Assembly: GCF_902167145.1 (NCBI RefSeq)
Contig: NC_050099.1
Coordinates: forward strand, 64,622,942 to 64,686,941
Source: Zea mays
Lineage: Eukaryota > Streptophyta > Magnoliopsida > Poales > Poaceae
Direction of reading: 5' to 3'
Length of the DNA stretch: 64,000 bases
The notes beneath the pieces are model-generated. The model was not told the origin of the DNA and did not search any database. It worked only from the letters and a program-made list of their open reading frames with translations. How positions within the stretch are numbered: the first letter of the stretch is position 1; every line of letters starts with the position of its first letter. The position numbers and the translations under genes were made by a program. Below are positions 54,501-64,000 of the stretch, in pieces.

Positions 54501-54972
54501 TTGGATATTCAGACTCCGATTATGCTGGATGTAAGGTTGATAGGAAGAGTACATCAGGGACGTGCCAATCTTAGGAAGGTCCCTAGTGTCTTGGAGTTCT
54601 AAGAAACAAACTTCTGTTGCCCTATCCACCGCTGAGGCCGAGTATGTTGCCGCAGGACAGTGTTGCGCGCAACTACTTTGGATGAGGCAAACCCTCCGGG
54701 ACTTTGGCTACAATCTGAGCAAAGTCCCACTCCTATGTGATAATGAGAGTGCTATCCGCATGGCGGATAATCCTGTTGAACACAGCCGCACAAAGCACAT
54801 ATACATCCGGCATCACTTTTTGAGAGACCACCAGCAAAAGGGAGATATCGAAGTGTTTTATGTTAGCACTGAGAACCAGCTAGCCGATATCTTTACCAAG
54901 CCTTTAGACGAGAAGACCTTTTGCAGGCTGCGTAGTGAGCTAAATGTCTTAGATTCGCGGAACTTGGATTGA
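54501..54972 (+). pseudogene. pol: Ty1-copia RNase H, 3' part of the interrupted pol
   Basis: It continues pol after the insert: YSDSDYAGC with Asp, STAEAEY with Glu, LLCDNESA with Asp, and the end DIFTKPLDEK...LDSRNLD with TGA at 54970. One base is missing near 54571 (GTCQ then a stop), so the last 136 codons are in another frame starting at 54562. Even without the insert, pol would be broken here. The catalytic acidic residues are all present. It removes RNA from the RNA-DNA hybrid. Confidence 0.9.
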
Positions 54973-55760
54973 TTTATAGCATACATGTGTTTTATGCCTT
55001 TGATCATGTTCCATTATGCATTTTGTTGCTTAATTATGGTGATCAAGTTGTACAACGCAATCTCCGGATCTCAAGTCCATGTGTGAGTGATGCACACATT
55101 TAGGGGGAGATGCGCTACAACTTGATCCTTTGAGACTAACCATGTGCTTAAGTTTTCTTAAATTAGTCTCAAAGACATATTGAAAGGGAAAAGGTGGACT
55201 TGGACCATGAAAGACTTCCACTGCACTCCGATGAGAGGGTAACTTACTCCAAGTTCATCTTCATACTCTTATTGCCTTTTATTCTTATTTGAAGATTTTT
55301 GTGAGGCAATGAGGTTAAAGGGCCAAAAATGATCCTGTTTTGGTGCTTGATGCCAAAGGGGGAGAAATTAAGGCCAAAGCAAGAAATGGATCAGCTACCA
55401 CTTGAGAATTTTAAAAATAGTAAAGTTAGAGCTTTTGTTTTGTCAAAATACTCTAAGTGTCTCTTTTTGTCAAAAGTTGGTCTCTTGTGGGGAGAATGTT
55501 TGATCATGGGAAAAAGGGGGAGTTTTTGAATCTTTGATCAATTTCTCTTGGAATACCTTTCTCTATGTCTCAACAAGTGAATTTGACTTAGAAATAGAAA
55601 ATTGAGTTTGAATTGCAAAAACAAACCAAGTGGTGGCAAAGAATGATCCAAATATGCCAAAATTGAATCAAAACAAATTCTTGTTCTCATTTGCATTAAT
55701 GTTGCACTTCTATATGTTGTTTTTTGTTATGTTGGCATAAATCACCAAAAAGGAGGAGAT
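54973..55760 (+). other. 3' non-coding region and polypurine tract of the Opie/Ji-like element
   Basis: No env-like frame is seen. Purine words AGGGGGAGA recur (55101, 55355, 55515), and the tract CCAAAAAGGAGGAGAT (55745-55760) directly precedes the 3' LTR. Confidence 0.75.
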
Positions 55761-57058
55761 TGAAAGGGAAATGTGCCCTTGGGCCATTTCTAAGTATTTT
55801 GGTGATTAAGTGTCCAACACAAATGGTTATGTGTTAAACTATGCCAAATGATGGACAAAGTGCAAATCAATACAAAGGTATGATTCTAGACTTAGTACAT
55901 TGGTTTTTGTGTACTAACATATTTGTCTAAGTGCTAGAATCAGAGAAAAGGCAAGTGGAAAAGACTTGGCTCGAGCAGCCAAGACTCTGCTCAGTCTGGG
56001 TACACCGGACAGTGTCCGATGCACCAGGCTGGCGTCTGGTGAACTGCCTACCATCAGGTCTCGACGGCGGCGTACGGCTATAAATCACCGGACTGTCCGG
56101 TGGTGCACCGGACTGTCCGGTGAGTTGGCTACGGCGAAGTCGCTGCCCTCGAGAATCAAGTCAACAGTGTACGGCTAAAATTCACTGGACTGTCCGGTGA
56201 GCCAATGGTCGGCCGAGCCAACGGTCGGCCGCTCAATCCGTGCGTGACGCATGGCCGGGCCAATAGTCTGATGGGGGCACCGGACAGTGTCCGGTGCGCC
56301 AACGGCTCCAAATCGTCAACGGTCGGCTGCGCCAGAACAGGAAAGAAATCTGCACCGGATAGTGTCCGGTGGTGCACCGGACTGTCCGGTGCACCAGTCG
56401 ACAGAAGGCAAGATTTGTCTTACTGGATTGCTCTCAACGGCTCCTAGCTGCCTTGGGGCTATAAAAGGGACCCCTAGGCGCATGAAGGAGTACACCAAGC
56501 ATACTTTGAGCATTCTTGATCATTCACACTTCGTCTTTGCACACTCGTTTGACATTCTTAGTGATTTGAGCTCTGTTCTAGTGAGAACTTTGTGATATTC
56601 ATTTGAGCTCAAGTCTTGGTCGTGTGTGTGTGTGCGTATTGTTGTGGACTTGTGTGTGTTGCTTATCCCATCCTTACTTTCGTGTTCATTTGTGATCATC
56701 TTGTGTAAGGGCGAGAGACTCCAAGTTGTGGAGATTCCTCGCAAACGGGATATAGTGAAAGGAAGAGAAACACCGTGGTATTCAAGTGGATCTTTGGATC
56801 ACTTGAGAGGGGTTGATTGCAACCCTCATCCGTTGGGACGCCACAACGTGGAGTAGGCAAGTGTTGAACTTAGCCGAACCACGGGATAAACCACTGTGCC
56901 TCTCTGTGTTGATATCTTTGTGGTTATTGTGTTTCGCAAGAACTCCTCTCTAGCCACTTGGCTTTATTGCTCTAACACTTAATCAAGTTTGTGGCTTTAA
57001 GTTTTAAGTTTTTACAGGATCACTTATTCACCCCCCCCCCCCCCTCTAGGTGCTCTCA
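55761..57058 (+). repeat. 3' LTR (1298 bp) of the Opie/Ji-like element
   Basis: It pairs with 40494-41828. U3 has fewer palindrome pairs (four) because of deletions near 56003 and 56185-56285. The TATA box is at 56460-56467. The C-run near the end is longer than in the other copy (14 against 10). Confidence 0.95.
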
Positions 57059-57531
57059 CCTTTTACTAGACTCGGCCTGTCCATTGGCCTGAGCATAATA
57101 TGGAGATGAATTAAGCAACTTAATTCTATATAATTCAGCAAATTCACGTACCTCCTTTAACATAAAAGAAGTCCCTTGATCTGTAGTCAAGGTCTGGGGA
57201 ATGCCGAATCTATGAATAATATGCTCAGTTATGAACTCAATTACCTCCTTGTGTGTCATATTCTTCAGAGAAACGACTTCAATCCATTTGGTAAAGTAGT
57301 CAGTGGCAACTAACACGAACCGATTCCCCTTTGATGATGAAGGATGAATTTCTCCAATAAAGTATAATCCTCATCCTCTGAAGGGCCAAGGCTTGATGAT
57401 AGGATGTAATTCGGCTACAGGGACCAACTGTAGGTCGTCGAATTTTTGACACACTTGTCAACCCTTGTAGTACTTGAAACAATCAGCTATCATATTAGGC
57501 CAATAAAAACCAAACCTTCGCAACAGCCACT
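57059..57531 (-). pseudogene. Integrase N-terminal and core of the Tat-type element (right of insertion)
   Basis: On the minus strand the zinc-binding part (CQKFDDLQ region near 57450-57420) is followed by LVATDYFTKWIEVV with the first catalytic Asp (57313 onward), TTDQGTSF with the second Asp and YYAQANGQAESSK with the Glu. It then breaks at 57059 into the copia element. An in-frame stop lies near 57375. It matches the fragment at 39925-40493. Confidence 0.88.
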
Positions 57532-58557
57532 TCATCTTTGGAGCCGATTGATGGGTCCACAAATTCCTTCATGTACTTCGGCCATGGCTAATATAGCATC
57601 ATCTGGGCCCAAGCACTTAAGCAGGACGTCGTTGACTGTTCGGCGGTAGAGTTCATCTCTCATCAAAACATACATGAAAGTTGTACGCCGAATGTTCTTA
57701 TCTGTCCTAACATTGGGATTTCGTAAATAATTAGTTATGAGCGTCCTCCAATCACTTGCATCGGCTTCATTATCAGCCGAATCGATTAGGAGAACTTTCC
57801 TGGTAACCCCGGACGGTCCGGCGTCTTCACGCGGACGGTCCGCGACCTGGGGATTTGGCCCTGCACTGGTTATCAGATTTTCAGTATTGTGAAATTTCCC
57901 TCGCTTTATCCGATAACCTGATGCATCTTGTGTCAAATTGTTAGCTCTATGATTCTCAACTCTAGAGATATGCCGAATACTGAATTCGTCAAAAGAATGG
58001 ATTATGCTCCAACATTTTTCAAGGTAGCTATTTAGAGTACCATCAAAACATTGATATTCTTCTAACACCTGTTGGACGACCAGCTGAGAATCACCAAATG
58101 CCTTTACATGTTTTACTCCCATACAATTTAAAAGTTCCAAGTCGAACAAAAGGGCTTCATATTCGGCTTGATTGTTAGTGCAATAAGTTTTCAATCGGCT
58201 AGAGAAGTCGAAGGAGACATTACTTGGCGAAACAAGCACAATGCCAATCCCTTGCCCTTCATTGCAAACCGATCCATCAAAATATAAAGTCCAAGGAATA
58301 ATAGTGAGGTATGACATGTCTACTTTATGAGTATCATTAATCTGATGTTCTACAATAAAATCTGCTACGACCTGGCCTCTCACAGATTTCAACGGTTCAT
58401 AGGCCAAGTCATATTCTATAAGTGCATAAGCCCACTTACCAATTCTACCACTCATAATTGGGTTATGCAACATGTATTTAATTACATCGGCTTGACCAGA
58501 AACAGTGCAATGACTAGACAGTAAATAACATCTACACTTGGTGCATGCATAAAACAA
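57532..58557 (-). pseudogene. Second, plant-type RNase H of the Tat-type element and connection to integrase
   Basis: A 341-codon frame on the minus strand. The first 60 residues belong to the end of the RT-linked RNase H (IMSGRIGKWAYALIEYDL). The second RNase H follows with YFDGSVCNEGQGIGIVL (Asp), NNQAEYEAL (Glu), FGDSQLVVQQ (Asp) and VENHRANNL. A tether region with GPDDAILAMAEVHEG leads to integrase. Two RNase H domains are typical of the Tat lineage. The frame itself is open, but flanking regions are broken. Confidence 0.87.
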
Positions 58558-58563
58558 GCATAA

Positions 58564-60073
58564 TCATAACTTCTCAATAAAAGTGTACCTCGTTTCAGCA
58601 TCCACCAACCTCCGACTTAGATATGTCACCACATGCTCCTTTCCTTCAGTTTCTTGTGTCAGAACATCACCAATGACCTTATCTTCAGCTGCAATGTATA
58701 ATCGGAATGGTACTCCTGCTCGTGGTGCTTTTAATACGGGAGCCGATGACAAGTATTTTTTTAATGAGATCAAATGCTTCCTGCTGCTCTGCCCACCAAG
58801 CAAATTCGGCATCATTCTTAAGCCGAAGGATAGGGGCGAAGGCATCAATCTTCCCGGTTAGGTTAGAAATAAACCTTCGTTAATAATTCACCTTGCCGAG
58901 AAACTTCTGCACTTGGACCTTACAGGTCGTAGGTCCCACACTCCGAATAGACTTAATTTGGTCAGGGTCTATCTCTATGCCATATTCATGGATGACAAAT
59001 CCTAAAAACTTACTAGCCGACACCCCAAAAGCACATTTATGTGGGTTCATTTTCAAACCATACCGACGCATTTTATCAAAGGCTTTACGCAAATCAGCTA
59101 TATGAGAACTAAACTCAACCGATTTGACTACAATATCATCAATGTAGACTTCCACAATGTTTCCTAACAACTCATGGAAGATCAAATTCATAGCCCTCTG
59201 ATAAGTAGCACTAGCATTTTTAAGACCAAATGTCATGACAACCCATTCAAATAAACCAATGAAGCCTGCACATATAAAGGTTGTTTTAGACGCATCCACT
59301 TCGGCCATGAAGATCTGGTTATATCCGGCATTACCATCAAGAAAGCTAATAATTCTATTTCCTGATGCATTATTGATTATTGTGTCGGCTATGGGCATGG
59401 GATACTCATCTTTAGGAGTTGATCTATTTAAATTGCGAAAATCAATGCATACTCTAAGCTTACCTGACTCCTTCTCCACCAGCACAATATTGGAGACCCA
59501 TTCTGCGTATCTGCAAGGTCTAATAAAATCAGCTTCTAACAGCCGGTGGATTTCGTCCTTGATTCGTGGGAGAAGATACGGACAAAATGTTCTAGCTTTC
59601 TGCTTGAAACGTCTGAAACCGGACTTAATAGGCAACCGATGCTCTACGATCTCTCGGCTTAATCTAGGCATCTCAGTGTAATTCCAAGCAAAGCAATCTG
59701 AATATTCCTTCAATAGACCGATCATCTCATTTCTAAGATCGGTCTCCAGGATCTTGTTTACAAAAATCGGCCTTGGAGTTTTACCATCACCTATGTCAAT
59801 CTCCTCCAAAGGATCAGCCGATGTAAACCCCTGTCCTAGTTTATCAAAATCTCTAAATTCCTCTATCACGTCCCCTACAGAGGAACCAGATGATCTTTGT
59901 GTGATGGCGGGCTTTCCTGTCTCAGGGACCGGATCATCCGTAACACTGTCTTTACGCTGCGGTAGATGTTTGATCTTAAAGTCCGAACTGTTTTGCGAAA
60001 GACCAGACCATCCGGCCTTAGAAGCCGAACTGTCCGTGACCAAAGACTCATGAACTTTGTGTGTACTCATCAT
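58564..60073 (-). pseudogene. pol: Reverse transcriptase-RNase H of the Tat-type element
   Basis: The frame 60073-58880 has 397 codons, with LVEKESGKLRVCIDFRNLN, FLDGNAGYNQIF, and catalytic YIDDIVVKS. The RNase H of the RT continues at 58848-58564 (PFRLYIAAEDKVIGDVL, GKEHVVTYLSRRL) after a frame change near 58860-58880. Some GGTCNGGTC words in the N-terminal linker translate into Gly/Trp/Ser-rich stretches. Copies genomic RNA. Nearly intact except for the frame changes. Confidence 0.9.
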
Positions 60074-60080
60074 TTAAACT

Positions 60081-60961
60081 TTATTTAGGATTTAGCCGAT
60101 TCTCCATCGGCTCTAGCATTACAGGAATGAAACCCTTTCTATCTATACTTATGAACTGATAATCAGAAAAATCTACTCCTGTGAGACATGTAGCAGTCTC
60201 ATAAGTCCAGAGTACAGGGGCATCGGCCACAGCGATACAGGCCGATACATCAGCATGTACTTGTTCTACATCATCGCCTACCCATTGTATTAACATTTGA
60301 TGTAATGTAGAAGATATACATTGATTGGCATGAATCCAATCTCTGCCTAGGATTAAACTGTAATTTCCTTCTACATCAGCGACGAAGAATGCAGCAGTTA
60401 GGGTCTTAGTCCCGATGGTTAATTCAACGGATGTGACTCCTCTGGCTTTGATCGAACTATCAGTTCCAACACTGCTGAGGGTCACGTTGGTCTTGACAAG
60501 TTCGTCATCTTGTTTACCTAATTTTTTGTATAATGAGTAAGACATTAGATTACAACTGCCCCTCCATCTACCAACATTTTAGCAATCGGTATCCCATCAA
60601 TGTGACCGCGCACGAAGAGCGGCTTTAAATGATTTACCGATTCCTTTGGTTTAGTAAAGGCGGCTTCTTTAGGACCAAAATCAAACTGGGCAACAACAGG
60701 TTCATCGTCGCCGACAATAGTACAATCGGCGGAAAATGTAATAACATTTACATCCATACCTGGGCGCTCTGGAGAAAGCCTCGTAGTCGACCAGGTCTTC
60801 TCCCAGTAGGTCGTCTTCTTCCATTGATGTTGGCATGTCGTTGGAGGCTTCGTGGTGTGGTGCGGACGGTCCGGACTCCGAGGGCGGACGGTACACGCCT
60901 GGTGCAGATTGTCCGGCCTTGCTGGCCAAGCTATCTGCCATACCTGAAGGGTGCTGCACAA
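60081..60961 (-). pseudogene. Protease of the Tat-type element
   Basis: The first frame (60961-60545) ends KMLVDGGAVVI then stop, and the second (60545-60081) begins MSYSLYKKLG and contains VEGNYSLILGRDWIH. DGGA is the active-site motif and ILGRDW the second conserved block of this lineage's protease. A single missing base near 60551 separates them. Cleaves the polyprotein. Confidence 0.88.
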
Positions 60962-62718
60962 GTGTTGTTTTATTTTCTATTTTCGTGGCCGTTTGTTTTT
61001 CTTCAACGCCCTTTGGTCTCCATTTCTTTTGTGGTGGCGGGTATTGTGGATGTGTGTCATTGAATATTTTTTCCACCTCTTTCTCCTGGCTTTCCTTTAC
61101 TCTTAGGCGCTGTAATTTCCGCTTTTGGGACCGTGTCAATCCCGCTGGGCACCATCGAGGCATGGAGTATTTTGGATCGGCTGTTTTGATGGTAGTCGTA
61201 TCTTCTTTTTCGGTTGTATTGGCCGATTCACCAAAAATCATCGGCCCTTTATTATCTTCCTGTATGACAACATCTGCAGTACCTATGTTGATGATGTCCT
61301 ATTTGTTATTCTTTCAGTTGCTGCAGGCATATGCCCCCTGCCGGATTGGTTGGCCTTGGAAGCCGAGTAGTCCGGCAATCTTGTTGGGTCTGTGCCTGTT
61401 GACCGGATTGAACGGCGCTCAATCGGTCTTGTGCTGGTGGTGCCAACCTGTTGAATACGGATGTTTGGGGTGCGCCCCAAGCGGGGTACTGTGGCATCCC
61501 AAACAAATATGGTGTCATGCCCCACATTTGATTTGGAACATATGGTGGAGGCATGTATGTGGTATGGATATGGCATAGGTGGATATGGAGGTGGAGGTGT
61601 CCATGCAGCTATGTTAGGTCTCAATTGCAAAGTATGACCTTTCATTTCTTCCGATTGGTGAGGTGGTCCAATCGGCCTTACCTGACGTTGCTCATGAACA
61701 GGTGAGCGGGGTCGCTTTGCTGGCTGGTCCCGGGGCCGGCCTTCTTTTTCATGTACTTAGACAATAATTGATCGAAGGTTGGGCTGGTTTTGACCAACCG
61801 ACCAGCTGCCTTGAATGTATTTGTTTTCCACGTACCTATCTCTGATCGTCGTGGTTTGAAGGTACGTGGCCGTTGCGAGTCTTGAGTGGGGCCGGACCGT
61901 CCGCTTGAATTCTCCGGACCGTCCGCGCCTGTGTGTCAGACCGTCCGAGATGCGTAGCACAGGTTCCTGCTCCTTGGTCCGTGCCTGCCCTCCAGTACCG
62001 GAGGTCGTGATGGTCACCTTAAGAGTTTCCCCTCCATTGGGAGTCTTCTCTGCCACCACTTTCCTGCAAGAATTTTTATGATCCTCATCGGCCTCTCTTG
62101 CATTGTCGATGACTATCTCTTCACCTTTGCCTTTATCAGCTGTGTTTGACCGAACCAAGACTTTCTTGCCCTCGAAGTCGATCATGTTCATTGGAAAGGG
62201 CTCTGTATCCACCTGCATTTCCTGAAATTTCAACCATCCCTCGTTAATTGCCGATTGAATCTGTCGACGGAATACATTACAATCATTAGTGGTATGAGAA
62301 AATGAGTTATACCACTTGCAGTATGCCCGACGTTTTAGCTCGTCGGCGGATGGAACAATGTGATATATTTTAATGTTGCCATTTTTGAGTAATTCATCAA
62401 ATATTTTATCACATTTACCAACATTAAATGTAAACTTAACTTCCTCTTGTTGTTTCTTCTGAACCGGCTACAAGGAGGAACAAGCCGAAGATTTGGCCTG
62501 CTTAGGCCAAACCATTTTAGCAGTATAAACTTCTATTGACTCGTCGTCCGGGCTACTTTGGTCGCATTCTACTATATGGACATTGTGACGAATGGTTTTG
62601 GCAGTTTCTTTGCTTCGACTTTCACAGACCAAAGCTCTCTGGTGTAACTGTGCTAGGGTGAAAAATTGGATGCCTTCTAATTTTCTTTTAAATAATATCG
62701 CGGACCATTAAAGGCTAA
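60962..62718 (-). pseudogene. Linker between gag and protease of the Tat-type element
   Basis: Minus-strand frames 62233-61757, 61645-61283 and 61241-60702 are consecutive pieces of one former frame. They include a Lys/Glu-rich part (PRWCPAGLTRSQKRKLQRLR), a Pro/Tyr-rich part (PPPPYPPMPYPYH) and GGACCGTCC-encoded segments. A Cys/His region around 62345-62270 (CKWYNSFSHTTNDCN-like, minus) suggests a zinc knuckle. Frames change several times, so it is not functional. Confidence 0.7.
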
Positions 62719-64000
62719 TCATGCTAGCTGTTTTTGTGCTAAATGAATTTGGAAACATCGGTTTCTTGTATCTCGGAATCTTCGGATGTAATCATTAATC
62801 GATTCATCTTTCGCTTGTCGCAAGGACACTAAATCTACCAAATCTAACTCATAGTCACCAGAAAAAAAGTGGTCATGAAATTTTTGTTCTAAATCCCCCC
62901 ATGACAAAATAGAATTAGGAGGTAAAGTGATGTACCATGCAAACGCGATTCCTGTTAAAGATAATGAAAATAAACGCACGCAAAATGCTTCTGTGTCAGC
63001 CAATTCCCCTAACTGTGCTAAAAACTGGCCTATGTGTTCGCGCGTGTTTTTTCCTTGGTCACCCGAAAATTTTGCGAATTCGGATATCCTGGTTCCCTGT
63101 GGGTATGGGTGGTGATCAAATCGGCTATCATAAGATTTCTGATATGATTGCCCCCCAGAGACCATGCTTACTCCGAGCTTATTTCGGAACACCCTGACTA
63201 TTTCCTCCCTTATTATATCAATGGCAGCCGGTGCAAGACCACCGGCTCTCTGGTCAAACATAGGTGGGGTTAGGTAGAAATTAGCGTGTTGTCTTCCCCC
63301 CACTGGTTATGTGGTGCATTGTCACTTTCCCTATATGGTTCATAGGTTTGATCGTTCCTTTCTGGCCTTCTAGGTGGGGCCGGAAAGCTTTCATGGGCTC
63401 TGGATCTTGAATTAATGGGCTGATGCATTGCATAGTGTGATGGGAAGTGTTGCTGGGACGGGTGAGGATTCAGGTAACAATCCTCTTCAAAAAGGTCATG
63501 TGCGGACTGTCCGGACATTGGCCCGGACCGTCCATGATTATATGCGGACCGTCCGTCGTTGTATGCGGACCGTCCGACTGGGTAGTTCAGATTCTATGCC
63601 ATATGTGGTGGCTCGGGTGCATGTCTGGGTAACTCATTAAAAATGGGCCCGGCTGTGGCTGGCCCGGATGGTCCGTGATCACGGGCGGACGGTCCGGACA
63701 TGTGCAGATCGGCTGATTTACTGCCGATTTGCGGTTGCTCAGGGTACGTGTCCATCGGCATCCCATAAAGAGTTGGTCGTGACAACCTATAGCCGATGTA
63801 TTACGTGTTACCTCCTAACTCAACCTCGTGCGAAGGAAAATTTGCAATGCTAGATTTATCAAATGCATGTGCTAGTCTCCTATAGTCGTTTTGCATACCC
63901 CTATGATATTTTGCATTTGTTCTCGTTGCTCATATACATAATTCTTAAGAGATTGCAGCTCGTTTGTATTACTTACATTGGGGATATCTGGTGTGGGTCG
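62719..64000 (-). pseudogene. gag: Ty3-gypsy gag of the Tat-type element, partial
   Basis: The minus-strand frame 63303-62719 holds the Retrotrans_gag domain (RISEFAKFSGDQGKNTREHIGQ start, WYITLPPNSILSWGDLEQKF, DYIRRFRDTRNRCF). Upstream frames 63518-63270 and 63785-63594 carry the Pro/Arg-rich N-terminal part, with GGACNGTCC palindromes in the coding sequence (63500-63580, 63660-63700). The N-terminus (NELQSLKNYVYEQREQMQN, about 63975-63915) reaches the window edge. Frameshifts near 63290 and 63590. Forms particles and binds RNA when intact. Confidence 0.83.

Larger units (their letters stand above)
40494..57058 (+). mobile_element. Opie/Ji-like Ty1-copia element, complete, with a nested insertion in pol
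   Basis: LTRs are 40494-41828 and 55761-57058, with primer-binding site at 41829, gag, pol, polypurine tract and 5-bp target copies CCTAT (40489-40493) and CCTTT (57059-57063). The reading frame of the interrupted integrase shows CCTTT is the original and CCTAT the mutated copy. Without the 7.5-kb insert the element is about 9.06 kb. Gag is open, and pol is open up to the insert. Confidence 0.95.
39261..64000 (-). mobile_element. Ty3-gypsy element of Tat type, minus strand, runs off right edge, interrupted by a copia element
   Basis: On the minus strand the order is gag (64000-62700), linker, protease, RT, RNase H, second RNase H, integrase (57482-57059 then 40493-39925), polypurine tract and 3' LTR (39852-39261). 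The 5' LTR lies outside the window. A second, plant-type RNase H after the normal one is known from the Tat lineage. Palindromic GGACCGTCC/CGGACGGTCCG words occur in the LTR and coding parts. A complete copia element splits the integrase. Confidence 0.88.

Noticed and set aside
54973..55760. Possible env-like gene after copia pol, as in some SIRE elements
   Set aside because: Only short frames with stops; no signal peptide, membrane segment or coiled coil seen.

Overview
This window is plant nuclear DNA from a grass, most likely maize (Zea mays) or a close relative. It is an intergenic retrotransposon nest. Almost every base belongs to an LTR retrotransposon, a solo LTR or a CACTA DNA transposon. 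I see no single-copy host gene, no tRNA or rRNA gene and no CRISPR array. The maize assignment is inference. It rests on element types resembling Opie/Ji (Ty1-copia), cinful/zeon (Ty3-gypsy with CTTCGG-rich sequence) and Tekay/Prem1-like 3-kb LTRs, and on the depth of nesting. Family names are by resemblance only, since no database was searched.

Layout. (1) 1-12183 is a composite of cinful/zeon-like Ty3-gypsy DNA. It holds a minus-strand element lacking gag (PR-RT 1-1715, LTR 1760-2372). Next comes the 3' part of a plus-strand element (integrase remnant, repeat-filled spacer, antisense gene 4038-5106). This joins abruptly to a truncated LTR (5107-5370) that leads into a gag-only element (gag 5431-6955, spacer repeats, antisense gene 7960-11121, LTR 11511-12183). 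(2) 12184-15198 is AT-rich then G-rich DNA, probably part of a long minus-oriented LTR ending at 15198, carrying a solo LTR (12915-13591, target duplication CTACT). (3) 15199-28421 is the 3' part of a plus-strand Ty1-copia element. It is interrupted by a minus-strand gag-only copia element (16515-23206), and its 3' LTR is split by a 3.3-kb solo LTR (24382-27690, target duplication CCCGT). (4) 28422-38661 is a decayed minus-strand Ty3-gypsy element whose 5' LTR is split by a 5.0-kb CACTA (En/Spm) transposon (33277-38312). (5) 38662-39260 is unclassified. (6) 39261-64000 is a minus-strand Tat-type Ty3-gypsy element running off the right edge. Its integrase is split by a nearly complete Opie/Ji-like copia element (40494-57058), whose pol is in turn split by a young coding-free Tekay-like element (46995-54495, target duplication CTTAA).

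How the parts work together. Each full retroelement had the usual plan: an LTR promoter drives gag-pol, a tRNA-primed site starts reverse transcription and a purine tract starts plus-strand synthesis. Most coding regions now carry frameshifts or stops. The best-preserved genes are the gag and pol of the copia element at 40494-57058. The most interesting feature is a three-exon gene on the antisense strand between the coding region and the 3' LTR of the cinful/zeon-like elements. It is seen twice, with GT-AG introns, and it faces the sense genes across a spacer full of TTCCTAAGGGA repeats. A 20-22-nt perfect inverted repeat directly after the TATA box of the same family's LTRs is a second signal worth following.
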